Shown: positions 18,779 through 27,557 of the stretch, in pieces
Layout of the letters: every line of letters starts with the position of its first letter
Numbering within the stretch: position 1 is the first letter of the stretch
Assembly (NCBI GenBank): GCA_964404255.1
Contig: CAYOJJ010000019.1
Span: 1 to 64,000 of the forward strand
Length of the DNA stretch: 64,000 nucleotides
Reading direction: 5' to 3'
Origin: JAFDZW01 sp964404255
Lineage (GTDB): Bacteria > Bacteroidota > Ignavibacteria > Palsa-1295
Position numbers and translations under genes: made by a program
The notes under the pieces: generated by a model
The model's input: the letters and a program-made list of their open reading frames with translations, nothing else
What the model was told of the DNA's origin: nothing
Database searches by the model: none

Positions 18779-20947
18779 ATGAAACGTCTTGCTTTTTGTA
18801 TCGTGATGCTGCTGGCAGTGCTGTCGGCTCCTCTTTATGCCCAAAATTTTTGGGAAGCAACCTCTGGTCCGGGTGCCGGTGAAATAACGTCTTTTGCTAA
18901 AGGAAGCAACGGATTTATACTGGCAACTTCTTCTAAATATGTCTATCATAGCACCGATTATGGCGCTCATTGGGGGAAGTATGATACCCAATTCGAATTC
19001 GTTGGCTCCAGTGTGCTTGCTATAGATGGTTCTTCAAATGCTTATGCGGCCGCTTCTGATAATATCTATAAATCTACCGATAAAGGTGTGTCCTGGAATC
19101 CAATAGTACATCAGCCCGATGCAAATGGAACGTCGAGCTATAGCGGCATCGCTATCGATCCGAGTGGAAATATCTTCGTGGTTTCGTCCCGTGGAATGTA
19201 TGTTTCATCCAATAACGGCTCGACGTGGACCTTGTATGATAAAACGCAGGGCATTCCGGAGAATTTACAGCTCGGAGGCACAGAATTGATCAATTCTGTC
19301 TATGCAGCTCCCGATGGAACGGTATATATATTAACAGCCAGCCGCGGAATTTCTAAAACGACGAATGTCGGTTTATTATGGACTACAGCGGGCTTTGATG
19401 AAAGCGGCCAGGGTTCTACAGTAACGCTCTATAGTATAGCTGCTACAAAATCCGGTAAGTTATTTGCTGTTACCGGCAGCGGATTTTTTATGTCCGCAAA
19501 TAAGGGTACTACCTGGACAAAACTTAATAATACCGGCGGGCTTAATACTACCAGCGGACAAGCAGTAGCTACCGACGATAATAAAGGAGTAATGTTGATC
19601 ACCGGTTTAGATGGTACCTGGCTTTCTCTCGATGATGGAGTTACCTGGACACAGACGCGTGCAGCCGTTGCCGGCGATGGTGAGCAGAATGCACTGATGA
19701 TCGGTGATGCGGCTCATTTCTTTGTTGGTACTACTACCAGTGGTGTTGCTTATTCCAATGATAAAGGCTCTACCTGGAAGCCGCGCAATACCGGAATCAC
19801 CAATGCCTCTATCTCCGCTGTCTGTACCGATTTTACCGGACATGTATATGCTCAGGCCGATCTTGATCTTTTTTCCACGACCAACGGCGGAGATGCCTGG
19901 GCAAGCGCCGGAGGGCAGATCACCGGCACCCAGATATTAGCCCTTGCGGCAACACATGGTGGTGGATATCTCTATGCTGCTGTTCAGGATAGTGGGATGT
20001 TTCAGTGGGATGCCAACTCTAAGAATTGGACTAATATAGTCGGCAAGTTTGGGTCGAGTATTTATAAAACGAAGCTGACCACTATAATGATAACTTCCCG
20101 TGGCCATCTGTATGCCGGTGCTCAAAATGGTGCGATCTATCGTGCTTATGGTAATACCAATAATTGGGGCTTGAAACGTAGCGGTACCACGACGTCCACT
20201 ATCACGGCCCTTGCAGCCGATGCTGGGGGAGGAAAGTTATATGCCGCTAATGCCGATTCGATTTTTCTCTCGATCGATAGCGCCGAGAATTGGAATAGCC
20301 TGGCCGGCTCACCGCAGAATACGACCGCCATGGCTGTCGATTCTATTGGGACGATCTATGCCGCAACCACCGGCGGGTTATATTATTCGGCCGATGGAAC
20401 GACCTGGAATAAAGTTAGTGCGGTTTCAAACGCGAAGTCGATCGCTGTAAATAGCCAGGGTACTGTGTATGTGGTTGGTAATGCCGGCACGTTTTATTCC
20501 GCCGATCATGGTGCTACCTGGACTTCGGTAAATGATAATTCCATTAACAGCCTTTCGCCTTCGGCTGTGATCGTCGATAATACCGGTCGCCTGTATGTAG
20601 GAACAGCTAATAATGGTGTCTATCGCAGTAAGAGCACAATTACCGACGATGTCCCGATGCATCATGCGATTGAGCTTGGGGCGCACTTTATAGCGAATTA
20701 TCCGAATCCGTTTGTAGATCAAACAATCGTTGGGTTTACTGTTGGCAGTGCCTCGGATCTTCATCTCGAACTGATCGATGCTCGTGGTAATACCATCGCA
20801 TCGCTCTTTAACGAGTTTGCTCCGATCGGAAATTACTCGGTGAGGATCGATGCAGAGGCGCTTCATCTTTCTGCCGGCACTTACTTCTGCCGCTTGAGTG
20901 GCGAAGGCGGTTCGGTCACTGAAAAGATCATCTATCTCGGTAAATAA
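18779..20947 (+). CDS. secreted beta-propeller protein with T9SS sorting domain
   Basis: A 722-residue exported protein. The start at 18779 gives a signal peptide MKRLAFCIVMLLAVLSAPLYAQ; the ATG at 18743 would add a hydrophilic stretch ahead of it. The body is a run of Asp-box repeats (STDYGAHW, STDKGVSW, SSNNGSTW, SANKGTTW, SNDKGSTW, SADHGATW), as in sialidase- or YCF48-like propellers. The last 85 residues form a T9SS type A domain (ANYPNPFVDQT...AGTYFCRLSGEG). The role is unknown; such proteins are usually surface-attached or released. It is a relative of the tandem pair at 32.6-36.8 kb. Confidence 0.88.
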   Translation: MKRLAFCIVMLLAVLSAPLYAQNFWEATSGPGAGEITSFAKGSNGFILATSSKYVYHSTDYGAHWGKYDTQFEFVGSSVLAIDGSSNAYAAASDNIYKSTDKGVSWNPIVHQPDANGTSSYSGIAIDPSGNIFVVSSRGMYVSSNNGSTWTLYDKTQGIPENLQLGGTELINSVYAAPDGTVYILTASRGISKTTNVGLLWTTAGFDESGQGSTVTLYSIAATKSGKLFAVTGSGFFMSANKGTTWTKLNNTGGLNTTSGQAVATDDNKGVMLITGLDGTWLSLDDGVTWTQTRAAVAGDGEQNALMIGDAAHFFVGTTTSGVAYSNDKGSTWKPRNTGITNASISAVCTDFTGHVYAQADLDLFSTTNGGDAWASAGGQITGTQILALAATHGGGYLYAAVQDSGMFQWDANSKNWTNIVGKFGSSIYKTKLTTIMITSRGHLYAGAQNGAIYRAYGNTNNWGLKRSGTTTSTITALAADAGGGKLYAANADSIFLSIDSAENWNSLAGSPQNTTAMAVDSIGTIYAATTGGLYYSADGTTWNKVSAVSNAKSIAVNSQGTVYVVGNAGTFYSADHGATWTSVNDNSINSLSPSAVIVDNTGRLYVGTANNGVYRSKSTITDDVPMHHAIELGAHFIANYPNPFVDQTIVGFTVGSASDLHLELIDARGNTIASLFNEFAPIGNYSVRIDAEALHLSAGTYFCRLSGEGGSVTEKIIYLGK

Positions 20948-20966
20948 AAGAATTCTTTATAAGAAT

Positions 20967-20996
20967 AAAAAGCCCGCTGTTTAAGCGGGCTTTTTT
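20967..20996. terminator. bidirectional terminator between convergent genes
   Basis: AAAAAGCCCGCT pairs with AGCGGGCTTTT across a GTTTA loop, with an A-run on one side and a T-run on the other. It lies between the stops at 20947 (plus) and 21003 (minus). Confidence 0.9.
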
Positions 20997-21002
20997 ATTG
21001 GG

Positions 21003-23537
21003 TTAGTGTTTAATGAAATCTCGTAAGTAACTGCAGGTATTCACCGCTTCGGTAAAGAACGGAGTCTGGCTGTAGTCTTTAACTAAAGTAGGAAAATACT
21101 TTGCGTTATACATATACTGCCGCAAGGCATTCTTTTCTTTTTCATCGGTCAGTTGACTAAGCGTAGTACCTTCGCCAAACCCGTAATCCCAGCCTGAGCC
21201 GGGAATATGATGTTTCTGGTCGCAGCGGGCCGCAAAGAAGAGAGAGGCCGCTTTAAGATTCGGGTCGATCGAGAGATCGAAGACCTTTTTAAAAATAGCT
21301 TCTGCTGTATACACGCCGTAATATTCCCGGCGGTAATCGCTTGTGGAAAGAGAATCTAAGACCGGAACTTCATCGCTTCCCCAGTAATACTCATCCATCA
21401 ACCAGCTATTGCCCCAATAGCTCATGGAATAGAGCCCGAGGCCATACTCGAAGGTTGCAGCAGCCCGTATAGCAGTTGAAGCCGAGGACTTCATTGTTTC
21501 CTCAAGTGCTGCCATCTTTTTTGCATAGCTTATTTTCGTGTATTGGATGGTATCCTGCTCGGTAGGAGCGTGCGTATCGATCAGCACCGTGCTGAAGGGG
21601 TTTGCCCCGAGGAAAGTTTTGTAAGTGGACGTTTGATAATACTCTGCCGGGAGCTTTTCCATCCATTGCAACGCCCGTTGCCAATCGAAACGGCGAATGT
21701 AGGTAGTAGCGATCGCATCGCCGACGTCATTAGTAACTAGAACATTTTTTGTTACCAGGTATTGCTCGAATGGCGTATGATCTTTTTTCGTCATGAATTC
21801 ATAGAGCGCGCGCTGCTCGTCAAGAGAGAAGTAATGCCGGACCCACTCGAGCGATTCCATGGAGTAATAATGGGTTGTTGTATCGGTAGAAGGGGGTAGT
21901 TCCGAGCGACCGAGGCAAAGGATCATTTTGCTCTGATCGTGCTCGAGCATATATCTTGGTGCCAATAGTACTGAAAAAATGTCCCGGTAATATTTCTCCC
22001 ACTCGAAAGAAGTTTTCGCTTTTTGTTCGATCCATAACAGCGAGGGCAGCAACGCCGCTTCGAACGATGTCGTCATGATCGGCTGCTTATTGATCGTAAC
22101 CAGCAGGGTTGTCAGTTGCCATTGATCGGCGATAGCTCCCTGCTGCGGCATCGTTTTAGCGGAGGCTAAATACTCGTCGGCGGTCTTATAGTCATGCAGG
22201 AGATAGGCAAGATAAGCAGCGCCAATCTCATAGAGAGCCCTGTTGGTCACCCCGCCGGTATGTGCAAGACTGTGGTAGATACCAATAAGATCGCGTATGT
22301 CCTGAAGATGCGAAGTATCTCTCTTGCCGGCATACTCGCGATACATATAAAAATCAATCCTTGGTGCAAAAGACTCCGTCGGATGCTCGACGGCCGGAAA
22401 ATTTATAAGTACATCTTCTATTTTATGGATTTCTCTGATAGCGAGCAATTCGAGTAATGGACAGCCCGGATCAAGCGATTGCACTTTTTTTATTCCTTCG
22501 ATATCCGGGTCTGAATGAGTTAAAGATATTACAGCAGCAAGATTTGCTGCCTCGTGAGTATTCTTACATTGATCGAAGTATTCCGATTCCGGGATCTCCG
22601 GCTTGAACGCCCACTCAAAGCTTTGCAGATTCGAAATATGCTTGGTTATACCTTCGGCAAATGCCTTGCTGTAAAGGTAACAGGCTTGAGGGCGCTGATC
22701 GTAAAAGCGGTAAGTAATACCGGCTTTGATCGAAAGGGCCAGCATATCGAGCACCGGGCTGCTGCTTGGCTTTTTAAAATAAGTATTGAGTATCCTTTCC
22801 GCCTGCTTATACTGTTGCCCGTAATACGAAAGCCGTAACGCCTGATACGCATACCGTTCTTTTAAGAACGTATTTTTAGTTGTTTTGATGGATTGTTCTG
22901 CTTTGGCCGATAGCTGTTTCTGCTGCTTGCTGTCTGGCGAGCGTTCGTCTTCGTAATAGCCCCAGCCTTGTTCTTCGACTATCGGCTCGACCGATTTTGC
23001 AAACAGGAGATAGGCGGCGGCATCGGTTGCATGTTTCGAGATCAACGCCTTAACGAATGCATTCTCTTTCAATGAATCGGGCAGCGAGGTAGCACTGCAG
23101 GTTTGGACAGCGGCTGCTATTGATTCCATCATAGACGCCGTTGTAGTGACGATAGCTCGGTAAGCTTCGGAGTCGGGTACTCCAAATTCTTTTGCCCAGT
23201 CACGACTTGTGGCCCGGGCAACCGGCACCTGCTCGTTATAATCATAGAGGAATGCCATCGTGGTATAATAAAAAGGCTGCATCCCGCTGTCGGATTCAAG
23301 CCCATTCTGGAAGAAGGAAGTAAAATAATCCTGGGGATCGGGAGGATCGGCACAGCCATGGGAAGGGTCGGGGATGAGCGTAGCGAGCAGACTACTCAAA
23401 ACGACGATAGAGATCCTCCAATGTCGATAGGCTATGGCGTGAAATACTTGCCGAATCGAGATGGAAGAATGCAATGCGGCGGGATTGCGAAGGCAATTCG
23501 CGATAAAGAAGCGAAGCCGTTTTATCGAGAAGTTCAT
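21003..23537 (-). CDS. large exported protein of unknown function, Bacteroidota type
   Basis: A helix-rich protein of about 800 residues, with repeated helical hairpins recalling TPR arrays. The mature protein seems to begin at GCADPPDPQDYFTSFF after an h-region (ISIVVLSSLLATLI). I believe this belongs to a Bacteroidota family of exported proteins that begin with a Cys/Gly-rich motif and are often paired with a lipoprotein like the one upstream; no function is known. The start is uncertain. ATG 23537 lies 146 bases inside the upstream gene. The only other nearby candidate is TTG 23399, which overlaps that gene by 8 bases but cuts the signal peptide short. The stop faces a bidirectional terminator. 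Confidence 0.75.
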   Translation of the reverse strand: MNFSIKRLRFFIANCLRNPAALHSSISIRQVFHAIAYRHWRISIVVLSSLLATLIPDPSHGCADPPDPQDYFTSFFQNGLESDSGMQPFYYTTMAFLYDYNEQVPVARATSRDWAKEFGVPDSEAYRAIVTTTASMMESIAAAVQTCSATSLPDSLKENAFVKALISKHATDAAAYLLFAKSVEPIVEEQGWGYYEDERSPDSKQQKQLSAKAEQSIKTTKNTFLKERYAYQALRLSYYGQQYKQAERILNTYFKKPSSSPVLDMLALSIKAGITYRFYDQRPQACYLYSKAFAEGITKHISNLQSFEWAFKPEIPESEYFDQCKNTHEAANLAAVISLTHSDPDIEGIKKVQSLDPGCPLLELLAIREIHKIEDVLINFPAVEHPTESFAPRIDFYMYREYAGKRDTSHLQDIRDLIGIYHSLAHTGGVTNRALYEIGAAYLAYLLHDYKTADEYLASAKTMPQQGAIADQWQLTTLLVTINKQPIMTTSFEAALLPSLLWIEQKAKTSFEWEKYYRDIFSVLLAPRYMLEHDQSKMILCLGRSELPPSTDTTTHYYSMESLEWVRHYFSLDEQRALYEFMTKKDHTPFEQYLVTKNVLVTNDVGDAIATTYIRRFDWQRALQWMEKLPAEYYQTSTYKTFLGANPFSTVLIDTHAPTEQDTIQYTKISYAKKMAALEETMKSSASTAIRAAATFEYGLGLYSMSYWGNSWLMDEYYWGSDEVPVLDSLSTSDYRREYYGVYTAEAIFKKVFDLSIDPNLKAASLFFAARCDQKHHIPGSGWDYGFGEGTTLSQLTDEKEKNALRQYMYNAKYFPTLVKDYSQTPFFTEAVNTCSYLRDFIKH

Positions 23538-24426
23538 TGGGAATGGATTCGTATCTGACGAGATCACCAGAACGAAGAGCAATATCAAAAAGTACCGTAT
23601 CGCGTCCTATGAAATAAGAATTCTTTTGTACCGACTGCGCGACCGAGCGTAACGATGCCGTATCGACATCATGAATCAGCCCGGCATATTGACTATGCCG
23701 GTACAGCACTCCCCATTCAAAGAGCGGCAATGCTGCATCGAGTAGCAGCGGGTAGGTATGGATCGCTTTTCTATACTGTTCGATTACCGAAGCATCGAGA
23801 ATGGAATTCTCTGCTGTACTGCTTTTCAGATCACCCATATTATATCCCATAAGCAAGCCGCGATCGACGGGCGGAATGCCGGTCTTGCTACTATACTTGA
23901 TCTGGTAGAGCCTGATGGTGGCGCTGAGCGTTTTGTTTTTCAGGAAGGGCGCTTGTCGGAGTGCTTTTAATAACGCGAAATATTGCGGAGCAGTAGTAGC
24001 GGTCCAATCGCAATCGATCTGTACTTCGGTTATTCCCTGCAGGGCGGCGGTGTTGGATATCGTTTCGGTTAGCGTAGCGATATGATTTGCCAACTCGGGC
24101 GCCGAACCGACTGTAAGCCACTTAATGCAAGCCTGGGTAATGAATATGGTAGGGACGATCGAAGAAGCAGTAGGTTGTTTCTTAAAGACGATCGGGGCGA
24201 CCGGCAGGGGCCGGCCATCGATGAGATCGACATCGAAAAATTTGATGTACAGACAATGGCAATGGAGCGAATCGAGAACTAACGCTTCAAAAGGAGTCGG
24301 ATTATAGACCGATTTCCAGAAATAGAATGCCCTGCTTACCGTAGAAGGCATTTCAGAATGGCAGGAACCAAGAAGAAGAAGGAAAGAGAGAGCCAGGCAA
24401 AACGGTATATAATAAAAAACCCGCAA
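23392..24426 (-). CDS. lipoprotein of unknown function, probably TIM-barrel-like
   Basis: A 344-residue lipoprotein with lipobox LLGSC (C22). The body has the order of motifs of a conserved Bacteroidota family: AFYFWKSVY, LYIKFFDVDL, IVPTIFI, EVQIDCDWT near the middle, LSATIRLYQIKY, GLLMGYNMGDL, and LDAALPLFEWGVLYR. The acidic strand ends and alternating pattern suggest a glycoside-hydrolase-like barrel; this is inference. The start is TTG 24426, and no ATG or GTG occurs before the lipobox. That TTG lies within the stem of the terminator of the upstream Hc1-like gene. The next gene downstream overlaps its 3' end, and the two are a recurrent pair. Confidence 0.78.
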   Translation of the reverse strand: MRVFYYIPFCLALSFLLLLGSCHSEMPSTVSRAFYFWKSVYNPTPFEALVLDSLHCHCLYIKFFDVDLIDGRPLPVAPIVFKKQPTASSIVPTIFITQACIKWLTVGSAPELANHIATLTETISNTAALQGITEVQIDCDWTATTAPQYFALLKALRQAPFLKNKTLSATIRLYQIKYSSKTGIPPVDRGLLMGYNMGDLKSSTAENSILDASVIEQYRKAIHTYPLLLDAALPLFEWGVLYRHSQYAGLIHDVDTASLRSVAQSVQKNSYFIGRDTVLFDIALRSGDLVRYESIPNELLDKTASLLYRELPSQSRRIAFFHLDSASISRHSLSTLEDLYRRFE

Positions 24427-24452
24427 TGACAGGTGATGCTGTCTTTGCGGGT
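24413..24452 (-). terminator. terminator of the Hc1-like gene overlapping the next start codon
   Basis: On the minus strand ACCCGCAAAGACAG pairs with CTGTCATTGCGGGT across CATCAC and is followed by TTTTTTAT. The TTG start of the lipoprotein gene (24426) is inside the descending stem, so this could be an attenuator as well. Confidence 0.75.
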
Positions 24453-24472
24453 CAATACTGCTATTAAAAAAA

Positions 24473-24664
24473 TTACCCGTTGGCAGAGGCGGTGTCGTTC
24501 TTCATATTCTGAACTTCCAAACGCACTTCTTGCGCTTTCTTCTTTAATTCATTCATTGCCTTACGGACTCGAACACCGGCCGATTTATTGCCTTTGACAT
24601 AAAACTTCTCGAAGTCGTCCTGAAAGCCTTCGAGCATAGCCTTTAATTCTTCATAACGATTCAT
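24473..24664 (-). CDS. histone H1-like (Hc1 core) nucleoid protein
   Basis: A 63-residue protein matching the Bacteroidota and chlamydial Hc1 core: MNRYEELKAMLEGF, FEKFYVKGNKSAGVRVRKA, then MNELKKKAQEVRLEVQNMKN. The family binds DNA and compacts the nucleoid. Unlike many Hc1 proteins there is no Lys/Ala-rich C-terminal tail; it ends in DTASANG. The neighbouring upstream gene encodes a protein with just such a tail. A TATTTTTG promoter element ends 92 bases upstream and a strong terminator follows, so it is likely a single-gene, well-expressed transcript. Confidence 0.85.
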   Translation of the reverse strand: MNRYEELKAMLEGFQDDFEKFYVKGNKSAGVRVRKAMNELKKKAQEVRLEVQNMKNDTASANG

Positions 24665-24756
24665 AATTGTACTCCAGGTTATAGTTCAGTTTCGTGATGA
24701 TGAAAAAGAGGAAGCGAGGGGGTCAACAGCTATAGTCAAGCAGCTTCTCCTTTTTG

Positions 24757-24764
24757 CAAAAATA
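24757..24764 (-). promoter_or_regulatory. -7 element TATTTTTG for the Hc1-like gene
   Basis: CAAAAATA on the plus strand. It matches TAnnTTTG, with 92 bases of leader before ATG 24664. Confidence 0.55.
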
Positions 24765-24843
24765 CGCCATTTTTTGGCAATTTAAGAAAAATTGATATTA
24801 CTTGGGTTACCAAGAAAATGACCGGTCCCTCCATTGCTTGCGA

Positions 24844-25677
24844 TCACCGCTTTTTCTTAGCGGCTTTTTTCTTGGAAGGTTTCGCTGTTTTTGGCTTAGA
24901 TTTTGGCTTTGCTTTAACAGTAACCTTCTTTTTTGACGCAGAAGCGGCCTTTTTCGGCGCTTTAGCTGCTTTTGGGCTTTTCTTTTTGCCCGATGCCGCC
25001 GATGACTTTTTAGGTTTATCGCCAGCAGCACCAAGTTTTCGCAGTTCTTTTTCCGATTCTGCTAACTCCTTCTTGGAAAGCCGCTTTTTGCCTCCGAAGA
25101 GCTCCATCTCTTCTCTGGCATCGCGCTCTTCCGGTGTTTCGTCCTTCAAAGCAGCAAGGATTTCCAATTCTTCAGGGGTCGGTGGCGGCTGAAGACGTTT
25201 TTGGATAGTTCTTGGAACAAGGGGAGTATGGGGAAGTTTGGAAACAGTGGAAAGGATCTTCCCACCGGGTTGGGCAGCATCTTCGCGGACGATTATATCG
25301 ATGAACCGCTTGCGGGGAATAGGCTTACCGATCTGGATGCCCTTCTTGGAAACTTCGAGAAAGAACTCGCTCGTTGTCGCGTCGCTCTTAACAAAGGTAA
25401 CAGTATAGATGCCGGGCTGTAACTGCGGTACTTTAAGAACCGATTGGGCAGTGCCGAACGCCGGCATCATCATCCTCGTAGCCGTCATCCCTAAGACGCG
25501 AAAGACGATCGTATTGCCTTCGAGTTTATAGCGGACGGCTATTTCATAGCGAAAGCTCGAAAATTCTTTTGCCGTTTCAAAGCTGAAGGTCGTGTATTCC
25601 ATGTCAAGGATCTCATCATAAGCCTTGCCAATTATACAACGATATTCTACTTCTTTTACTGGTGGTAGTGGTTCCAT
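24844..25677 (-). CDS. unknown protein with histone H1-like Lys/Ala/Pro tail
   Basis: A 277-residue protein in two parts. Residues 1-150 look beta-rich (YTTFSFETAKEFSSFRYEIAVRYKL, then a PGIYTVTFVKSD strand pair) and I do not recognise the fold. After an acidic helix (about 165-205) the last 60 residues are almost only Lys, Ala, Pro and Ser (for example KKSPKAAKAPKKAASASKKK), like eukaryotic H1 and bacterial Hc1 or AlgP tails, which bind DNA or RNA without sequence preference. It lies 179 bases upstream of the Hc1 core gene on the same strand. TAATTTTG at 25715-25722 gives it its own promoter inside the end of hisS. Confidence 0.75.
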   Translation of the reverse strand: MEPLPPVKEVEYRCIIGKAYDEILDMEYTTFSFETAKEFSSFRYEIAVRYKLEGNTIVFRVLGMTATRMMMPAFGTAQSVLKVPQLQPGIYTVTFVKSDATTSEFFLEVSKKGIQIGKPIPRKRFIDIIVREDAAQPGGKILSTVSKLPHTPLVPRTIQKRLQPPPTPEELEILAALKDETPEERDAREEMELFGGKKRLSKKELAESEKELRKLGAAGDKPKKSSAASGKKKSPKAAKAPKKAASASKKKVTVKAKPKSKPKTAKPSKKKAAKKKR

Positions 25678-25714
25678 TACCGTCTGATCGTTAAGGTGTA
25701 TACCTGTATCGCAA

Positions 25715-25722
25715 CAAAATTA
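25715..25722 (-). promoter_or_regulatory. -7 element TAATTTTG for the Lys-tail protein gene
   Basis: CAAAATTA on the plus strand, overlapping the hisS stop codon and ending 37 bases before ATG 25677. Confidence 0.6.
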
Positions 25723-26979
25723 CGACGATTGCAGCCTGCTTACCAAAAGATAGGGGGCAATTCGTTCCTGAGTGCCTGCCTGCATATTCTTAAGGGTCAA
25801 TTCCCCGGCTGCGAGCTCTTCTGAGCCAATAATAACAACAAAGCGTGCCCCGAGCCGATCGGCATCACGCATCTGTGCTTTGATAGAGCGGTCCTGCAGA
25901 TCGTAAAGAACTGAAAATCCGGCTCCTTTTAGCTGGGCGGCCGCCTCTAAGAGTTCTTTAGTGGCTGTCTTTTCGGCTAATACAATGTAGCAATCGACCG
26001 AACGACCTGCCGTCTCACCCCGAAGCTTTTGCAGAACAATAACCAGTCGTTCTACCCCCGCGGCGAATCCCACCGCCGGAGTTGCGGGGCCGCCAAGCTG
26101 TTCGACAAGATCATCGTAGCGTCCGCCGCCACAGAGAGCATCCTGTGAGCCGAGATCACCGGAAGTGAGCTCAAATACTGTGCGGTTATAATAATCAAGA
26201 CCCCGTACTAACAAGGGATCGATATAATATTTGATACCGGAATCGGTAAGCAATGCCTGCAGCTTATCGAAGTGCGCCTTATCCTCATCGTTAAGAAAGG
26301 AGGTTATCGTCGGAGCCTCCGTTACAATCTCGCGGTCACGTTCATTCTTCGAATCGAGTATACGGATGGGGTTGGTTTCGAGGCGGCGCTTGCTCTCTTC
26401 GGAAAGATCGGAGTAATAGCCGCGTAAATATTCAACGAGGCACTCCCGCCAGGAAGCCCGCACCCCCTTCGACCCAAGGGTATTGAGCCGCAATTCGAAT
26501 TCTACCAGGCCAAGTTTACGATAAACAGTATGAGCAAAGGCGATCACCTGCAGATCGGCAAGCGGCTGGGTAGAGCCCAGAAGTTCGATACCGAATTGAT
26601 GGAATTGGCGTTGGCGCCCAAGCTGTGGACGCTCATAGCGAAACATCGGAGCGCTGTTATAATACAGTCTTGCCAAAGAACCCTGCTGCGAGAGAAGATT
26701 ATGTTCGATAGCCGAGCGAACGACCGATGCCGTCAGCTCAGGGCGCAAGGCCATGTCTTCACCGCCTTTATCGGTAAAGACATACATCTCCTTCGAAACA
26801 ATATCGGTTGCTTCACCGACCGAGCGCTTAAAGAGCCCGACCGATTCGAAGATAGGGGTTCTGATCTCTTCAAAGCCGAACAAGGCTGCCGTTTGATCGA
26901 CGGCCCGTTCGATCTCCTGCCAAAGGTACGTTTCGGGTGGTAAAAGGTCTTTGGTACCGCGAGGTGCCTTCAAATTCAT
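25720..26979 (-). CDS. hisS: histidine--tRNA ligase
   Basis: Class II aminoacyl-tRNA synthetase charging tRNA-His. Motif 1 region: APRGTKDLLPPETYLWQ and GFEEIRTPIFE. Motif 2: MFRYERPQLGRQRQFHQFG. Histidine-binding motifs: LVRGLDYYNRTVFEL and CGGGRYDDLVEQLGG. Motif 3: AVGFAAGVERL. A C-terminal anticodon-binding domain follows (from about 325). At 419 aa it is full length. Its ATG directly abuts the stop of the PTS IIA-type gene with no gap, so the two share a transcript from the promoter at 27472-27479. Confidence 0.96.
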   Translation of the reverse strand: MNLKAPRGTKDLLPPETYLWQEIERAVDQTAALFGFEEIRTPIFESVGLFKRSVGEATDIVSKEMYVFTDKGGEDMALRPELTASVVRSAIEHNLLSQQGSLARLYYNSAPMFRYERPQLGRQRQFHQFGIELLGSTQPLADLQVIAFAHTVYRKLGLVEFELRLNTLGSKGVRASWRECLVEYLRGYYSDLSEESKRRLETNPIRILDSKNERDREIVTEAPTITSFLNDEDKAHFDKLQALLTDSGIKYYIDPLLVRGLDYYNRTVFELTSGDLGSQDALCGGGRYDDLVEQLGGPATPAVGFAAGVERLVIVLQKLRGETAGRSVDCYIVLAEKTATKELLEAAAQLKGAGFSVLYDLQDRSIKAQMRDADRLGARFVVIIGSEELAAGELTLKNMQAGTQERIAPYLLVSRLQSS

Positions 26980-27447
26980 TTAATCGCCGATCCTCTCTTC
27001 TTCGGCCCGGAATATTTCCATTACTTCTTCGGGGGATTTGGCTTCGAGCAGCGCTTTGCGGGCCGAATCCGAATTCATAACCTTGGAAGCACGGGATAAC
27101 AGCTTTAAGCGGACGCCGACATCGCTATCGCGGCTGACGAGTAAGAGCACGAGGCGTACCGGCTCATTATCCATCGAAGCGTAATCGACGGGTTCGGCGG
27201 TAACGCCGAAGGCCAGGATGATCTCTCCGACGGCATCGGTCTTTCCGTGGGGAATGGCAAATCCTTTTCCTACCCCAGTGCTCATGATCCGTTCGCGCTC
27301 GATAATGGCCGTCCGGACTTTTTCTTTATCGTACACTTTTGGGTTATTAGCGGCCAGATCGACCATCCGGTCGATTAGCTGTTCTTTGGAGTCGGCCTTA
27401 ATATTAATGCCAATATACTCCGGCTTCAAATACTGTACCAGTTTCAT
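26980..27447 (-). CDS. PTS IIA-type (PtsN/fructose family) phosphotransfer protein
   Basis: A 155-residue EIIA domain of the fructose/nitrogen type. The phosphorylated histidine is H67 (GVGKGFAIPHGKTDAV). In its family such proteins either feed a sugar permease or, as PtsN, act in regulation of nitrogen and potassium balance. No IIB or IIC gene is nearby, and it is fused to nothing, which favours a regulatory role (inference). It starts the operon with hisS and diverges from ruvC; both directions have a TAATTTTG element in the 110-base gap. Confidence 0.88.
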   Translation of the reverse strand: MKLVQYLKPEYIGINIKADSKEQLIDRMVDLAANNPKVYDKEKVRTAIIERERIMSTGVGKGFAIPHGKTDAVGEIILAFGVTAEPVDYASMDNEPVRLVLLLVSRDSDVGVRLKLLSRASKVMNSDSARKALLEAKSPEEVMEIFRAEEERIGD

Positions 27448-27471
27448 TAAATAATGACGGTCGTTATCTTA

Positions 27472-27479
27472 CAAAATTA
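27472..27479 (-). promoter_or_regulatory. -7 element TAATTTTG for the PTS IIA-hisS operon
   Basis: CAAAATTA on the plus strand, ending 24 bases before ATG 27447. It is the same octamer as in the divergent ruvC promoter. Confidence 0.65.
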
Positions 27480-27538
27480 CGAGGAAATTAGAGCTTGCCA
27501 GTACTTTTCAAAGATTATGGTGCGGCGCAAATCTGTCG

Positions 27539-27546
27539 TAATTTTG
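27539..27546 (+). promoter_or_regulatory. -7 element TAATTTTG for ruvC
   Basis: It ends only 11 bases before ATG 27558. The transcript leader would be a few bases long, which excludes the upstream in-frame TTG at 27495 as the start. Confidence 0.65.
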
Positions 27547-27557
27547 CCGGGAGACGT

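Noticed and set aside
27495..27557. Upstream TTG start for ruvC
   Set aside because: It precedes the promoter element, and RuvC proteins begin at the MIILGIDPGT strand.
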